Shown here piece by piece: positions 24,541 through 38,158 of a stretch of DNA of 64,000 bases (positions are counted from its first letter, which is position 1; each line of letters starts with the position of its first letter). The stretch comes from Zhengitettix transpicula. Lineage: Eukaryota; Arthropoda; Insecta; Orthoptera; Tetrigidae. The DNA is taken from positions 61,917,501-61,981,500 of the forward strand of contig CM073593.1 in NCBI GenBank assembly GCA_037074705.1, written 5' to 3'. Position numbers and translations under genes: made by a program. A model generated the notes under the pieces. The model ran no database searches. It was not told the DNA's origin and worked only from the letters and a program-made list of their open reading frames with translations.

Positions 24541-26460
24541 TACACGGTTCAGTTCTTTCCACTGGTTAAAAATTAATTCATGCAAGCATGAAGGAACAAG
24601 TTAGTAAATCCCAAAATTTAACAGTTACATTATTGTGTATCAGTAAACGACCAAAGATTACATTTCTCTAGAGTCCCCTTATTTTCAATAAAACTGATCC
24701 CTAACATTCCAGCCTCTTAGAAAAATGTATTTGACTTGACAGACATATAACGTTAATTTCTACTACAATAGGCCAAAAAAACTAAACTGAAGCTTTTTTT
24801 TCGAAATAGTACATGATCAATTTATTACTTGTCATAAAAGTAGATACTGTACGAAGAGCTTATTCAAATTGTGCTTCAAAGACAAATTTAAGACGTTTAA
24901 TAATATAATTAGGTCCACATGTGCTGAAATTAAATGTATTATATAAATGTAAAAAAAATACTTAGTCATAAAATTACTGAATAAAAATAGAGTATTATTA
25001 GTTACTAGAGAATATAAATATGTTACTCCTTAATAATATATCAATTTTCTTTGATAAAATGCCTGTCCGATTAAGGAAGAGTTAAAGTTTTAGAAAAATA
25101 TGTTAATGGATAATGAGTAAATTTATTATCTACATGTTAATTACGTTATAAAATAGTAGTTGTATACTAATTTGATAAGACAGTATGGAGTACGAATATG
25201 TACAACATAAATATTCAACTAACGTGATATCAGTAGGATCTTACAGAAAACTAATTAATTTTATACGTACAGATTAGGTTAAAAATATTTTGTCCATTTA
25301 ATACATTTTGAGCTCAGAAAAACTGCAATAAAATTTATAATCGCACACTACCAGCTGATACGCGATGTTTGGATGTTATCTACGTTCTTCTTTATTTCGA
25401 CGCTTTTCGGATACGCGATTTCGGTAAAAGGACAATTAGAGAGGATGGAGATGTCTACGTGAAGTTTTCTTGCGATCCGAGTCATTTCCCAAATGACTCC
25501 GAGAATAGCAGCCCTTTAGCGCTCTCTCTCTTAATGGTACACTCCTTCCTCGCCTTTCAGCTGTCGAAATTGCGTTTTCCCTTCGTGTATTTCTACTGAA
25601 AATATAGCCTATAAATTCAGTTTTCAATCTGTCACATTAACTGCGGAAAGATAAATCTTACGTTCCCATACCACAAAACAAGCTATATTAAAGTTATATT
25701 CTACGAATCTGTCAGGTAGTGAAATAATCAAATGATTTCAGAACCAATTTCAAGAACAGTGAAGCTAAACTTCTCATTCTAAACCAGTTAAAAGTTAGAC
25801 CAATATTCTAAAAAAATGTTTCACATTGTTAAATTATTATGTCTTCAGTAATTTAATATAATCTGATATAGTCAGTAAAAGGAAACACTAATAAAAACTC
25901 TCACACGCTTTCTCAAAACAACTTCGTGACACCAAATTCATTCCGAGAGAAAAATATTGTAAATAAGTTTTTTGTAATATTTTATTTTTTTATTCAGAAT
26001 ATATTTCGTTTAAATGAGAAAACCATAATAATGATATGAACAGCATTATTTAATACAACAATGAGTAGGTTTAATACTTTACTGGTTAAATGAAAAATGA
26101 TTTGGAATCATATGAATAAACAGCCTTTTTATGACTTTGAATAAATAAATGGATTGAGGGTAGGATGAGAATCCAGATTATTTGAAGTGGAAGATCAGGA
26201 TGGTAAAGGAAGTAACAGGCACTACAGAAAATTTCTGTGAAATGTTTATGATTCAATATTAAGAAAATGTAAACCATCAAGTTCAGTTATTGGCTTAGTT
26301 CAACAAAGAGGAGCAAACAACTGAAAAGGGAACAAATTCCTTACAAATATTGTTTCTCGGGATGAGTTTTGATAAAATTTGGAGGTAATCACAGTTGTAT
26401 AAAATTATTCAATACACTTGATCATTCGTCAGTTGCTATGTTTATAATACACATTTTGTT
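24541..26460. other. AT-rich gene-free stretch with one complex patch
   Basis: Between 25360 and 25610 lies a more complex patch with overlapping open frames on both strands and a perfect short hairpin at 25479-25499. The rest is low-complexity A/T. Confidence 0.4.
25479..25499. repeat. Short perfect inverted repeat
   Basis: GAGTCATTT and AAATGACTC are perfect 9-bp arms around CCC. TGACTC/GAGTCA is also an AP-1-like half of a bZIP site, so each arm could be a protein site. A chance origin is possible at this length. Confidence 0.5.
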
Positions 26461-26479
26461 GATTTAAACCTTGGTTGAT

Positions 26480-26710
26480 ATGGGAAACTTTAATTAAATG
26501 GTCTCTCGGCCAGGCACAAAATAATTACAGAGCTAATGCTCCTTACATGGAGAGACAGCAATTCTGTGTGTACGTCTATGTTAGCGTAACATCGGTACAC
26601 CTGAGGGTAGGGAGTCACGGTCACGAGATTTGCTGGAGCGTTCTGAACCAGTGGTCAGCTTATAGCCGAGGGCCCCGACGGTTGAGCAGCTTTTGAACTC
26701 AAACACATGA
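26480..26710. other. GC-richer island with a 73-codon frame
   Basis: The plus-strand frame 26475-26696 ends in a Trp/Arg-containing stretch (ICWSVLNQWSAYSRGP). The composition looks more protein-like than most frames here, but there is no recognised domain, no second copy in the window and no clear splice sites. A decayed coding or transposon fragment is possible. Confidence 0.25.
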
Positions 26711-29700
26711 CAAATGTTAAACCGCGCAAGCTAAGTTATCACAAAAGATTTTTTTAAAATGGCAGTAAGCCCTGCAGAATACATTTGTTAACTTAATTAG
26801 CCGAGTGAATGATACTTATATTCAGCATAAACGACTCATCTATGAATCTTACTGAACACATGAGTCTGAAAGTATATAAATATTTGAATTATCTATACAG
26901 GGAATATACACTCTTTACACAGTAATTGCGAAGGTAATTAGATATTTGTATTTAAAAGTATATATTATTCATGATTAAAATATTTATAAAAATACATTAT
27001 TGACATGAAATTAACAAAAATTACATTAAGTGCAGAAAAATTAGTAATTAAAAATTTTTTATTTAATAATTGCGAAGATTAAAAGAATTTAAACATTTAA
27101 ATAAAATAAAAATTGTAATTGTTTACTTTTCAGCTATCCTACAGTCAGTCGTCACCGTTACTCTATCAAGTGAGAAGCCTTGCTTTACCTTGCTGACTTC
27201 TGACATATCTATCACATACAGACCACTCCGTCTTATATTACTCTCAGATCCTCCGTCTCCAGCGACAATCTGATGCTACTTTTGGTTTACTGACTTCCAA
27301 TCTAGAACTTCCACTATTACTTAATCTCCATTTTCTCCCATTTCAGTTGTTTGACTATCAATTTCCATTTTTGGTCACATCTAATTCGCCATCTGTTTTA
27401 TATGTTAATCCACACAAACTAAAGACTTCTCGAATTTATTCGCACCTATTGCTGTTGGTAAAGTGTTGAGTTACTGAAGGACAGTTTCCAGTGTCAATAA
27501 GAGCATCACTCGCTCCTTAAAAGCACGCTACCAGCACGCATTACCGGCACACTAGAAAAGAAATTAATCACATAAGAAAATTTTTGTAAAGAAAAGTCTC
27601 ATCCCATTTTATTCACGAAATTTGCATTACACTTCTTTTCCCAAAAATATTTTGATGCGGATCATAGCTAATTACTGTAAATAATTTCAAATGTGATGCA
27701 CCAGCTTGGTTCGTCTCATTCTTATAATTTTATTAATAACTTTTAGCTTTCCAAAATACACATTTATTTAGATTTCCTAAATTATGATATCGAATGATAT
27801 ATCATTTTCTGTATATATTTGCCTTGTTAATCTTAAACTAGCAACGTTCCATAAAATTTCATTCATGTAATTAATTAAATAAAATCGGCCTATTAAGTCA
27901 GAAATTTATTATGTATAAAAATTTAAAACTTTATGTTAAAATAAACATTAAACGTACACGACGTCTGATCCCTAATTCTTTAGGACTTACAGTTATTGTA
28001 AAATTCAATTAAATTATATAATTTCAAAATCGTCGTCTAAAAATTCCAAGAAACCAACATTTTGGAAACATGGTAATTTATAATACAATTATATAAACAT
28101 TCGTAGAAAATTACTTACAATTAATTACATTAAATGTAAAGGAACATAAATTTCTAAGGTATTTTTAAGCTTTGTGTCCGGAACACTTTCCATTCTGGTG
28201 TTTCAGTGAATCAATTATGACAAACCAATCTACCGATTTCTAACGCATTTATTTTTCTGCGGTCTTATTTTAAACTTTGATTCGTATATACCACGATGAA
28301 GCTGTCGCATCTGGAAAACAAGCAGAATTTTACCGCCTACTAAATAAAAAAGTATTTTAGCCTCTCAAGTTGTATTGTTACGTCCCCTCGTGAAGTAAAT
28401 TCAATATTTGTTTAGGTAATATTATTATAGATTATAAAAAAAATTATATTCCACTTAAAAGTGCAGCAAACGTTTCCGTCAGTCTAAGTTTCTGTCTACC
28501 GCAATTATCTACGTAAAATATTAGGATTTCCTTCATTATTCATGTTATTCTCCCTAAAACCATCAATTTTATTCCAGGCGTGTTAATTAAATATAAGCAT
28601 ACAATATTTACGGTTTAATCACCCTTTACTCTAAATACAATCCTTCTAACGTAAGTTTACGATAATTACTCTCTATTCGGTCTAAGGCGCTGTTACTGCA
28701 ATTTCTCTGAGTGATAAGTATCATTAGTCCACAATCTCTTTCAGTTTTTAAGCTACGTAGTTACTGATCAAATCACCGTTATAATAATAAATAATTATAA
28801 AATATATCAAACAGTCAGAGTTTTAAAAAAATATGAATTTATTGTCCTCAACTCTATAATTCTGTTAGGTACCGAGGCTTAAAAGTATAACTCCTATTGT
28901 TTTCAATCGATTTAATTTTACTAATATCATGACGGCGAATGCATTCCTGATTTTAAATATTAACCTGTTCTACAATTCTGCGATACTGTTATGTGTTACG
29001 TCTCTAACGGAAACATGAAACTCTCTTCATGCAAAAAAATTGCCACCGGATCTTATGAAATATGCATGTTTGTATCGTACGGGAATCGTATATTCATAAA
29101 GAAACTCTGGGCGCTTTTACAAACAAATTAAGGATCGTTAATTACGTCGCATATTAATATTTAGTTTTACATCTCAAAGAAGTGGATAAAATGTTCCATA
29201 TTTATGAGATTCATATTGACCCTACCGTAAACTCTGCATATATCATCAGCAAAGCAGAGTCGTATACATTAATCCTCATAAAAATAAAAGAATGAACTGG
29301 AAACAGTATGTCCCGTTCTAATTCCGAACAGAAAAAGTGAATTGGCATTCATGGAATTATTTCGTTAACAGAATCTTCTTATAAACGTAGTATATTCCCT
29401 CATTCCATGGGGATCATATGAAAATCTCTATAAGTGTTAATTATTTCTAAATCATCTCTACTTAAAGTGGACAAGTTGTCACAATGTTAAGAGACAGCAT
29501 TGGAGATGAGGTTCCTGTCACCACCTACTAATTATAACGTGACCTCTCGTGGTTTCCGCAATTGGTTTAAATCATATTACACAGATCATTGACAGAAGTT
29601 AGGCTCCAAAGGTAAATCAGTCGAGTTCGTGATGGAGTCCTTATACAAGGTAAGAGCTGGTGCTTCCAAAGTTGTGGTACAGTCACTATACACTTTTCTG

Positions 29701-31160
29701 AAACACCTCTGATCTGAAATAAACTCCGAGATTTGTGAAATAAATATTAAAATTAATAAAGAAAACATTTTAGTAGAAAATATTGCAAAAATAAAAAGTA
29801 TTTAATATATAATTTTTTAATTTATTCGTTCATTTTGTTCATATGAAACAAAATATTAATAATATATACATAAAAACAATTCAACAGTTCAAATTTATAC
29901 TTTTAATGCTAACCAGTAATATACAATAAATATTCTGTTGGCAATATTTAACAGCTGCAAATTTCCTGGTCAGAAGTTGACCTGCAGGCAATTTACTAGA
30001 ATTCGTCGTCTGACAGCAACTGAACGCAGAGAAAGAGCTAACGCATCGGGGCAAATTAGCAAATATCTCGCTTGCATTCTAAATAAAATTAACTTTTCAT
30101 TTCATTTATGTAAAACTTACTAATATTTTTGCTCTCAAACAGGGATTCCATCTCCCACTAACTCATTCTCACTCTAACTGTTCTACCACGGCTCGTCTCT
30201 GTGCGACGCCATACCTCACCCAACACTTTTTGCCAATAATTTCCCACGCTTACCAAAAACTAGTGCAGAAAATATTTTGGTGCCATTTACTTACAACAAC
30301 TGGTGTTTACATATAAAATCAAGGTCTAGCGAACAAATATCACGTTTAGAGTTCCTTTAACTTGGTCGCTTAAATTTTTTCGCTAAAATTTTTAATTAGA
30401 AAATAAAGAGAATAATTTTTTTTATTAGTTCTTATTCACAGTCGCATAAACCAAGTCATAAGTCATGAGCCACAGAATAAATTTATTATGTATAAAATTT
30501 CGTATAATGTATGTTATGATCGTAGACTAGAGATATATAAATTTTTGACAAGGCAAATATAATAGATGAATATATTAAGAACTAGACTGAAAATATTGGA
30601 CAATAATAGACTGTCTAATATTATATTTATATTATAGTTGAATGAGAACAAACTTAGAGTTGAGAGTCAAACAGTAGTTAAACAGATAATAAATAATAAC
30701 TGTTTGTAAAACGGCACATAATGCTAGATAGAGAATTCCACATTTAATTTCTGAACTATATTATATAAAGCCAATGTATAATTTTTTTTTAATTTTTCGC
30801 ATAATGCCTCCTTGGGTTTCAGTTTCTCAAATTTCATTGGCTACATGTCATGCAAATACGGAAAAAGTGTTCATTTTAAAGTTAACATAATTGAAACTGG
30901 ACTCTTAGATAATAAAAGACACCATAATTGCTAGTAAAGCTGTTCTTACATGAAAACTGCGTGATAAAATAATAAAGGTGCTAATTTCCAACAATTTTCA
31001 TCATTACTCGGCATTTATGTATGATTATAAATCGTAAAGTGAGAAGTTCAATAAAAATAGTTTTTGTTTTGACTGAACTTTTTTAGATGACAATATTTAT
31101 TTGAACGCATTTTCGTCTGTTTTATTGAATACAAAATGTTTATATACAATTACTACCAAT
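26711..31160. other. AT-rich gene-free region
   Basis: Only chance-like frames. The segment 27130-27390 is pyrimidine-rich and complex and is preceded by TTTACTTTTCAG, an acceptor-like string, but no coherent exon frame follows. The minus-strand frame 29768-29586 has a hydrophobic start resembling a signal peptide and ends in Cys, but without homology or splice evidence I leave it uncalled. Confidence 0.4.
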
Positions 31161-31164
31161 ACCA

Positions 31165-31530
31165 TCTGGAGTAGATTGCGAACCAACAAGCCACTTCGAC
31201 GACGACTTCTTCAATGTTCATGCTGTAATGTGGCATATATATACTTGGTGGTGAAAATAAACACTGAATTTAAGTCTCTCTCCTATAATTTCTTTTGTGA
31301 GTGTACTTCACTCATTTCTTGTGTGATTGTAAACATTGACGGTTCCTGCGACAGGACCTCGTTGCTGGTCTCGAGGGTGCTGCGTTTGCTAATGGAGATT
31401 CATTGCTTCGCCCAATAACACTGCGACACTAATTATCCCATACTGAGCGCTCCCGAGGAGGGCCTGACGTTGATGTATTACATTCGCTGCCTCCTTTCTT
31501 ATAGGAAAAGGTTCTTGCATGCCTCTACTG
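31165..31530. other. GC-richer island
   Basis: Complex sequence around CTGGTCTCGAGGGTGCTGCG and CCGAGGAGGGCCTGACG. The overlapping plus-strand frame 31101-31418 (105 codons) has no domain and an unlikely composition. Candidate non-coding element. Confidence 0.25.
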
Positions 31531-32246
31531 AGAATCAAACGCCTACACTGATTGTATTTTCACCAAAATCCACTATTAACTTCGTTTTAAGTCCGTTCAA
31601 TACATAAAATGATATCAGAGGTTTTAACCGTACCCAAAAATTAGTTTTACTTTTTTTAAGACAATGTTGCCTAAGACTGACTCAAAGACGAGGTTGTAAT
31701 AGAATAAATTAATAAGGTAATTTGTAAATATGGATATTGGATTAGGATTATTGGAGAAAATGTTTCTTGAGCATGTTATACTAACAGCAAAAGTATAACT
31801 GCAATGAACTAATAGAAGAATTTGACATCTGATGTTTGTGATAAATGATTAAATTTAAGAGAAGAGTCATTCTTACAGATTGAAGATTTTTCATATAAAA
31901 CCAATTAAAGAAAATATATACTATCAGATTGCTAATTAAAAAAGGCAAATTAGACTATAACTGTGTCAATGTGTCGTAAAAATACTTTTAATTAATGTCT
32001 CCTCTCTGATAAAATAACTTAAGTGTCACCAACGTATCGTGGGGTTTGAGTACGTGAGCTTCGGCATTACACCAGTCATGAAAATGCACGGAGGACGCGT
32101 GAGAAACGCTTGAAAATGCGCTGAAAAGAAAAACGTGCCTCAAAATCCTATGCATATTGTTTGTAATTATTATGTATTCTATATTTTTCTATTGTTTTTC
32201 ATCAAATAAAGCCCTTTAAATTATTTATAAAAATCTATAAGCATCA

Positions 32247-32369
32247 TGTAGAACATGACAAAGAACTGGATTGAATGGTTATGAGCTTACATAATAATAT
32301 TATTTTCTTTTGGAGCCATCTCATTGTTTCGCTTTTAAGAAAAGCAGACTAAACGCTAAAGATATTTTC
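32247..32369 (+). repeat. Left arm of a 1.43-kb inverted-repeat pair
   Basis: This arm matches the reverse complement of 33574-33680. The 49 bases 32301-32349 pair with 33592-33640 with a single mismatch (G at 32331 against A). The outer part starts with TGTAGAACATGACA in both arms and then has a small indel. The inner boundary is at GATATTTTC (32369). The arms enclose about 1.2 kb without a recognised gene. Confidence 0.9.
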
Positions 32370-33573
32370 TATATGTATTAAATACATAATTTGTTACTCA
32401 TAAGAATTCTGCGCCATCCCTTAGTAGACAAATATCTGGAGTGAAAAATAAATCAGAACACGATAAATCATAATAAAAACGTTCTCTGTGTCTCTACGTA
32501 ATTTTTCATACACTTTTGGAAGTGTGGTTTCATCCAACAATGTTTCCTCCCCGTCAACTACAGATCTGCAAAAATACAGCACCATGAGTTTAAAGAAATT
32601 GGCGAATTTGATTTGTTTTATTTAGTCCTCGCATGAGGAAATAGGATACGTCATTACATAATATTACAATATAATTATTTGATGCCACAGTTATTAGCAA
32701 TTAGAAGTTAACACAAAAATAACTAAAAATCGGGAACACAAATTTCCCTGTCCAACATACATAAAAGAACTATATAGTAATAATAATGATTTTCAACCAA
32801 ACTATTTGCTTGCAGAGGTAGACACAGTTTCGCGAAACTACCTCAAAATTGTTGAACAACTTAAATTTGTAAGCGGATGCTGTTTTTCATGAGTGTCTCT
32901 CGTTGAGTAAGTCGATTATTCTTCCCAGAAATTAAGGATTTCTCTCATCATTTCCTGAATCCTGAGAAAATTCTGAAAATAACAAGGAATCTTCTTCTCA
33001 TCATCTTCCATAAAGAATAGTTTTAAGTCATATTAAATGTATTCATAATTATATATTAAAATATTTAAACAAATTTTTATGAATTATACTCCAGTTTTTA
33101 TTTAAACGGCTAGAATTTTTACTTGAAATGAGGAAAATCAATCGCATTGTTGTCTGTGATTACTCGCTGCTCACAAATGCATACATTTAGAAATTTATAA
33201 AAATCATTGAGCAATTTTTGCATCTGAAATGAATTGTAGTAGCAGTACTTTTTTCATCAACTGCAGACGATAAATGGCAACCAATACGCAATTTAAGTTT
33301 AGATACAGGAATAAACTGGCGCTTCTTTCGAATCAATAAATATTCAGTTACATTCGCAAAAATGAGAAAATATTCACTTCGGTCGAAGTGTTTTCATCAA
33401 AATTCCAGAGATTCAAGAATTTTTTTTCAGTTCCACCCTTATTCATTAGAGGCGTCTCATTTGTTTGATAAACTTTCCCTTGGCATTTAAGATGGACTTT
33501 AATCATATTAATTTGAGTTGCTTCGTTATGTTTGAGAATAAAGAAAGTCATCAGCCAATAAAAATACTTTTCG
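32370..33573. other. Spacer between the inverted arms
   Basis: About 1.2 kb of AT-rich sequence. The minus-strand frame 33551-33348 would give a 67-residue Lys/Asn/Thr-rich peptide with no known domain. No transposase motif was recognised in either orientation. Confidence 0.5.
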
Positions 33574-33680
33574 GAAAATATCTTTAGCGTCGTCTGCTTT
33601 TCTTAAAAGTGAAACAATGAGATGGCTCCAAAAGAAAATATTATTATTATTAAATGCTCATAATTCTGTCATGTTCTACA
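33574..33680 (-). repeat. Right arm of the inverted-repeat pair
   Basis: Reverse-complement partner of 32247-32369; it ends with TGTCATGTTCTACA, the mirror of the left outer end. No target-site duplication could be seen outside the two ends, so either the element is old or the two arms are separate insertions of one repeat in opposite orientation. Confidence 0.9.
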
Positions 33681-33779
33681 GTCATATAAACGATCAACCA
33701 TCATCATCCTCTATATATATAACCTTAATTAACAATCGATGATGGCTGAGTTTAATTGAAAAATGAGAATCGAGTATTT

Positions 33780-34070
33780 TATTGAGCCCTTGTTATTCAT
33801 TTCGTGCAACACAATATATATCAATCAGCAAAAATTCCTTTCGCTGTGTTGAACTGTCACGTTTAGATAGAACGCAACACAATTTTGCGGAGATCAACCC
33901 CTGCAATAAATTGGAGCGACCCGACGAGAACTGCTTGGTAATAATGGTAGAGGCCACTGACCCTGTGACAACGCACCGAGGCAAATCGAATTTTGGCTTG
34001 AAATACGCAAGTGGAAGGAATTGGAATAGGCGGAGACTGTTTATGCTGTTGCACTAGCCCATTCTTTGTG
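33780..34070. other. GC-richer island with open frames on both strands
   Basis: A plus-strand frame (33782-34057, 91 codons) and two minus-strand frames are open at once. None carries a recognisable domain, and simultaneous openness of three phases argues for a composition effect. Candidate non-coding element or old exon. Confidence 0.25.
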
Positions 34071-34074
34071 ACCG

Positions 34075-35870
34075 CTGAATTCTTCTTTATAACTTAAAAA
34101 TTTAGAGCATTATTTTAACGTTAATGTACCAACAATTTTAAATTACAGGTTTTCTTGAATAATATACAGATAAATATATTTAAGTAAATAGTCTTCGACA
34201 AGTAAACAAAATGAAATTGTATAAACCTTCGTCAAGCTCAATATAATAGACATAAAATTTTATTCTAATCGGTTTTATCGTTTTTTTAAAAAAATAACAA
34301 AATCAAGGTTTATAGAATATATATATATTAGTTTATTATGTTTTTAACCGCCCTGAAATATTTGAACAACTTTGCATATTTCATATGTCATTAGATGATG
34401 ATATAAAGACTACTATACAATTAGCACAACATTTTTTATCTTCATAATGTTTGTATTATATAAGATATCTAAATATATGTGGAAACTATTAGAATTTACT
34501 AAATTACATAACAAAAATAATATGATCCAAAGTTCGGTAAGGTAAGGTAATTATTAAAAATACTGTGTTGGAGATTTTAAATTATGCATTCATCTAAAAT
34601 AGTACATGATATTTAGATTACACGGTGAATCGTTTTTCTTCCTTATATATTTGAACTATATATCCCAAGGTTCATAAAAAGGAAACACTTAACTGTAAAG
34701 TACATAGAATAAATGACACTTTGGTTAAAGGAGCCTTTTGTAACGTGATTGATCACCCCATTTTTCTCCTCCCGTTAAGTCGATATCTGAAAGGAAGTGT
34801 GGCGAAGTTTCAGTCCTTTTATTCGAAGCTGGTCTTGCATATTTTTTTAAGATCTATCACACGTTTTTTTATTGTTTAATCACTATGAATACCCGATTAT
34901 CTGTAGATATTTTCAGAAATTATATAAAATTGACTAGTAAGAGATTAAATGAAAATTTCAGCAAATTAAAATGTAAACTAAACTTCACAACTAATAATAA
35001 ATTCACAAATAACACTACTTTCTGTTCAATTTTTGTGCCCCAATGGATGTTTAACAAAATTACGAAATAAAAGAAATACAAAGGAAATTAAAATGGTAAC
35101 AAAATGAATAGTATTTGCAAATATCTTTGGCACTATTGAAAATTTAATTTGGTACAGATCCATTGATGCATTCAGGTGCTAAGTAACAAGCGCCTTGTAG
35201 TAGAAAAGTTTACATGCTTTGTTGTACTGGTTAAAACTGTTCTAATTTATTATACTTTCCGATAGACTGTTATAACGTTTTATTCAGTTCTCTTTTCTCA
35301 TTACGTTAACTTGCTCTACTCTGACATAGGGCTTATACCGAATGGTACGAATTAACAGAAACAAACACATTAATGCTATACAGTGTTTGAAGTCTATATA
35401 TTTCGATGATGCTCTTTATTATATTACATTGATGATCCCAAATGAATTTCACCTTGTTCTCTGATCCTTATTTGATTTTCCGGTTATCCAATGTCTACTA
35501 CAAAAAATTCAGTGAATATTTTAAAGTGAAGTAATTCTCAACGAAACGTTGAAATTTAAAATCTTAATTTTATGGTAGTTCATAAAAGGAAATATACCCG
35601 AAGTTAGCAAACATTTAAGTAAGAAGTTCCTTCAAATAACACCATTGTCTTTGAATTAACAGCAATTTCTCTAGTAATATCTATTTTTCTTATTATAGCT
35701 TAGTAATTGTATTTGTTGTGCTCAAATTTCCTATCAAGTAATATTAAAACTGGAGACGCGAACTGACTTGTACGCAGATTTGATGTAGACAGAGCCTCCA
35801 CCATACCGAATTTACATAGACTTAGCTTGCGTTAACATTGTTTGTTCCATTCCGACATTATTCTAGCTGT
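34075..35870. other. AT-rich gene-free stretch
   Basis: Nothing supported. Contains a GGTAAGGTAAGGTAA micro-repeat at about 34540 and low-complexity A/T. Confidence 0.45.
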
Positions 35871-35879
35871 GCGCCATTG

Positions 35880-36025
35880 ATAGCGCGGTAATTAACTGGG
35901 GCATGCTTCTCCAAGTCCCCCTTTTCAGGTCAAAACCACCCTAAGGCTTCGTACAGGTAATTCTAGACGACTGATATCGCCAACGCGATTCCTCTAACCG
36001 CTCTGCGCTAATTCCCCCTTCATTA
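35880..36025 (-). mobile_element. Degraded tRNA-derived SINE (tentative)
   Basis: On the minus strand, TTAGCGCAGAGCGGTTAGAG near 36010 closely resembles a tRNA A box and D arm (TRGCNNAGYNGG). A downstream GGTTTTGACCT is a poor B-box match at about the right distance. Sequence beyond is GC-richer than its flanks. The half-match supports an old tRNA-derived SINE; no full cloverleaf can be drawn. Confidence 0.4.
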
Positions 36026-36443
36026 TGTTGCAGATAGTAGAGAAGTTAGGATGCTGGTAAATCCAGCAGAATTACTGAGGTAACCTCTGGAGTCCCTTGG
36101 CTTAGAGTTGTTGACAAACTGTGTAGACAATAGTGAGGTAGTTCTATGCAGTCAACTTGGTTTTTACATCTTATAATCACACTAAATAGTTGGGTTTCAA
36201 TTGTTGATTTTTATATAATTCATAGAGACAAATTGAAAAGTTTCACATCTTTAAGAAAATTTTAAAAAATAATTCGAGGATTAATTTTTTCCCGAAGGTT
36301 AACAAGAGCGACTTCTGCCTGAATTTCCATATTTTAAAAATTATATACAATAATGCAATAAATTTAATTTAAGTAATAACTTGAGTAAGTGTAATTAAAT
36401 AATTAAAGCATTTTTTTTCATTTACATTGGGTTTATGGTGACC

Positions 36444-36446
<3 letters not shown>

Positions 36447-36484
<38 letters not shown>
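36447..36484. repeat. (AT)19 microsatellite
   Basis: A perfect alternating AT run of 38 bases, one of the two longest in the window and probably length-polymorphic. Confidence 0.95.
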
Positions 36485-36487
<3 letters not shown>

Positions 36488-36750
36488 TGCGATCAACTTC
36501 GTGGGCACCATAAAATTAAAATAAAGACTGTAATAAATACAACATTTTTCTTCCATGAGTAGAAAATTTAAAAACGACCACTGAGTTGGTACACATAAAC
36601 AATTATTGCATGGATTAGGCAACCTAAATAACCTAAATATGCAATACAAAATAATAGACCATATATATCATATACAGACAAATTTGATGTGATATGAAAT
36701 ATAAGAGAAAATAAAGAGGCAAGAGTTACAAGAATTCGAGTTGATTCTCA

Positions 36751-37045
36751 ACTTTCAGCCTTTAAGTATGAGCCGACACTAGTCCACAAGTCTAGGACTC
36801 GGTACTGAATAACATAAAATAAATGTAAGAATTATATTAAATAATCAGCCCAGAATTCCCTTTGAAAAAATTTATTAAATTAAAACACTTATCAGAAAAA
36901 TTATATTTTCAAATGTAAATTATATATTACTAAAATTTATACTGAAAATTAAATAAATTATTAAATTGAAACTTGTGTAAAATGAAAAACCCAAATACGA
37001 TCCTTTTTTATATCATTACAAAATTTATAACATAAAATAATAACA
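36751..37045 (+). repeat. Diverged duplicated segment, copy A
   Basis: Collinear with 38772-39047. Shared landmarks are ACTTTCAGC, a TTTAAGTA/TTTAAATA word, GTCGACAC or CCGACAC, AGTCCACAA, AGGACT, AAAATAAAT, ATAATTCCCTTTGAAAA or AGAATTCCCTTTGAAAA, TTAAAACACT, AAAAACCCAAATA, TCCTTTTT and TTTATAAC. The offset is about 2.0 kb. Many substitutions and small indels separate the copies. Confidence 0.85.
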
Positions 37046-38158
37046 CTAATTTTACCCTTGAAAATTAATATTTAATCCATACTTCTAAAACAATTTTTCT
37101 TTTTCTAATATAATAGAGTCATAGAGTTTCATATTACCGTCTTATTTTACAGTATTCAAGTCAGATGATAACCCCTACATTCAAACAAAAATAAATGTCA
37201 CAGATTTAATTTATTTTCAATTGCAACGTTTTCCATTATCTTTCACGTGAATTATAAATCCATCAGTCATTTGTCATTGTTTACTTACATTCTAATTATT
37301 AAGTAAATTTTCTTTTGATAAATGGTAGGATGCCTGTAAATCAGTGAGAGATCTTTCACATTTCAGGTTAATACTACTCCTGTCTAGATGTCATTGAACA
37401 GGTGAATAAACACGGCAGGCTGCAGTCAAAAGATTTTTTTTTACCTTGTAAGTGGAAGTTTTTGTAGAATAAATTGCACGAAAATGCGTTTTATTTACCT
37501 TTGAATTGCGTACGTCAATCACGGAACCGTACAGCTATGCCACAAACTGATTCAAGATCATAACGTTTCTTTGTTTCACAGTCCTTTGTAAAACGAGTCC
37601 AAAAATATACGCAGAATTGAAACAAAATAAAAGGTTTTGTTACGTCGCGATTGAAAAACTAAAAATATTAACCCTTTGTATGATTTCAAAAAATGAAAAT
37701 TGACAAGCCTATAGGCGTATAAAATTGTTTGGTGAGACGACGCAGGAAATGGTTCTACAATACAACATGATATTTAGTGTAATATCAGTCCTGAGGCTTT
37801 AGAACTGTCTTTATTTGAAAGCCAAGATAAAGACTTTAAGCTTTTACTGGATCTTACAGGGTGTTTTTTTATAAATTACAATAAGTACACAAAATATCTC
37901 TAGATATAAATAGAAAAACTCAACTTGAGGATCAATGATCAGATGCAGGGAAGTATTCATTTCTTGGAAGGTCAATAATGAAAAATTCATTATGGATATA
38001 TGTAGGTCAAAAAATTAAATATTCTTAAATCAGTGTCGATTGTTGATTTTTTCTCTACTTCATTATTGACAGAATGAGTATTAAAGCGCAAGTGAATTAT
38101 GAATCTGTAAAATAAATTTATTCTCTTCAAGTTTGTTTTGTATTTCAATTTGAATGTC

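Noticed and set aside
29586..29768. Small secreted peptide gene with signal-like start
   Set aside because: The hydrophobic start is generic for AT-rich frames; no homology, no splice or polyadenylation evidence.
33348..33551. Transposase or cargo gene inside the inverted-repeat pair
   Set aside because: The 67-residue frame has no catalytic motif and is Lys/Asn-rich as expected by chance.
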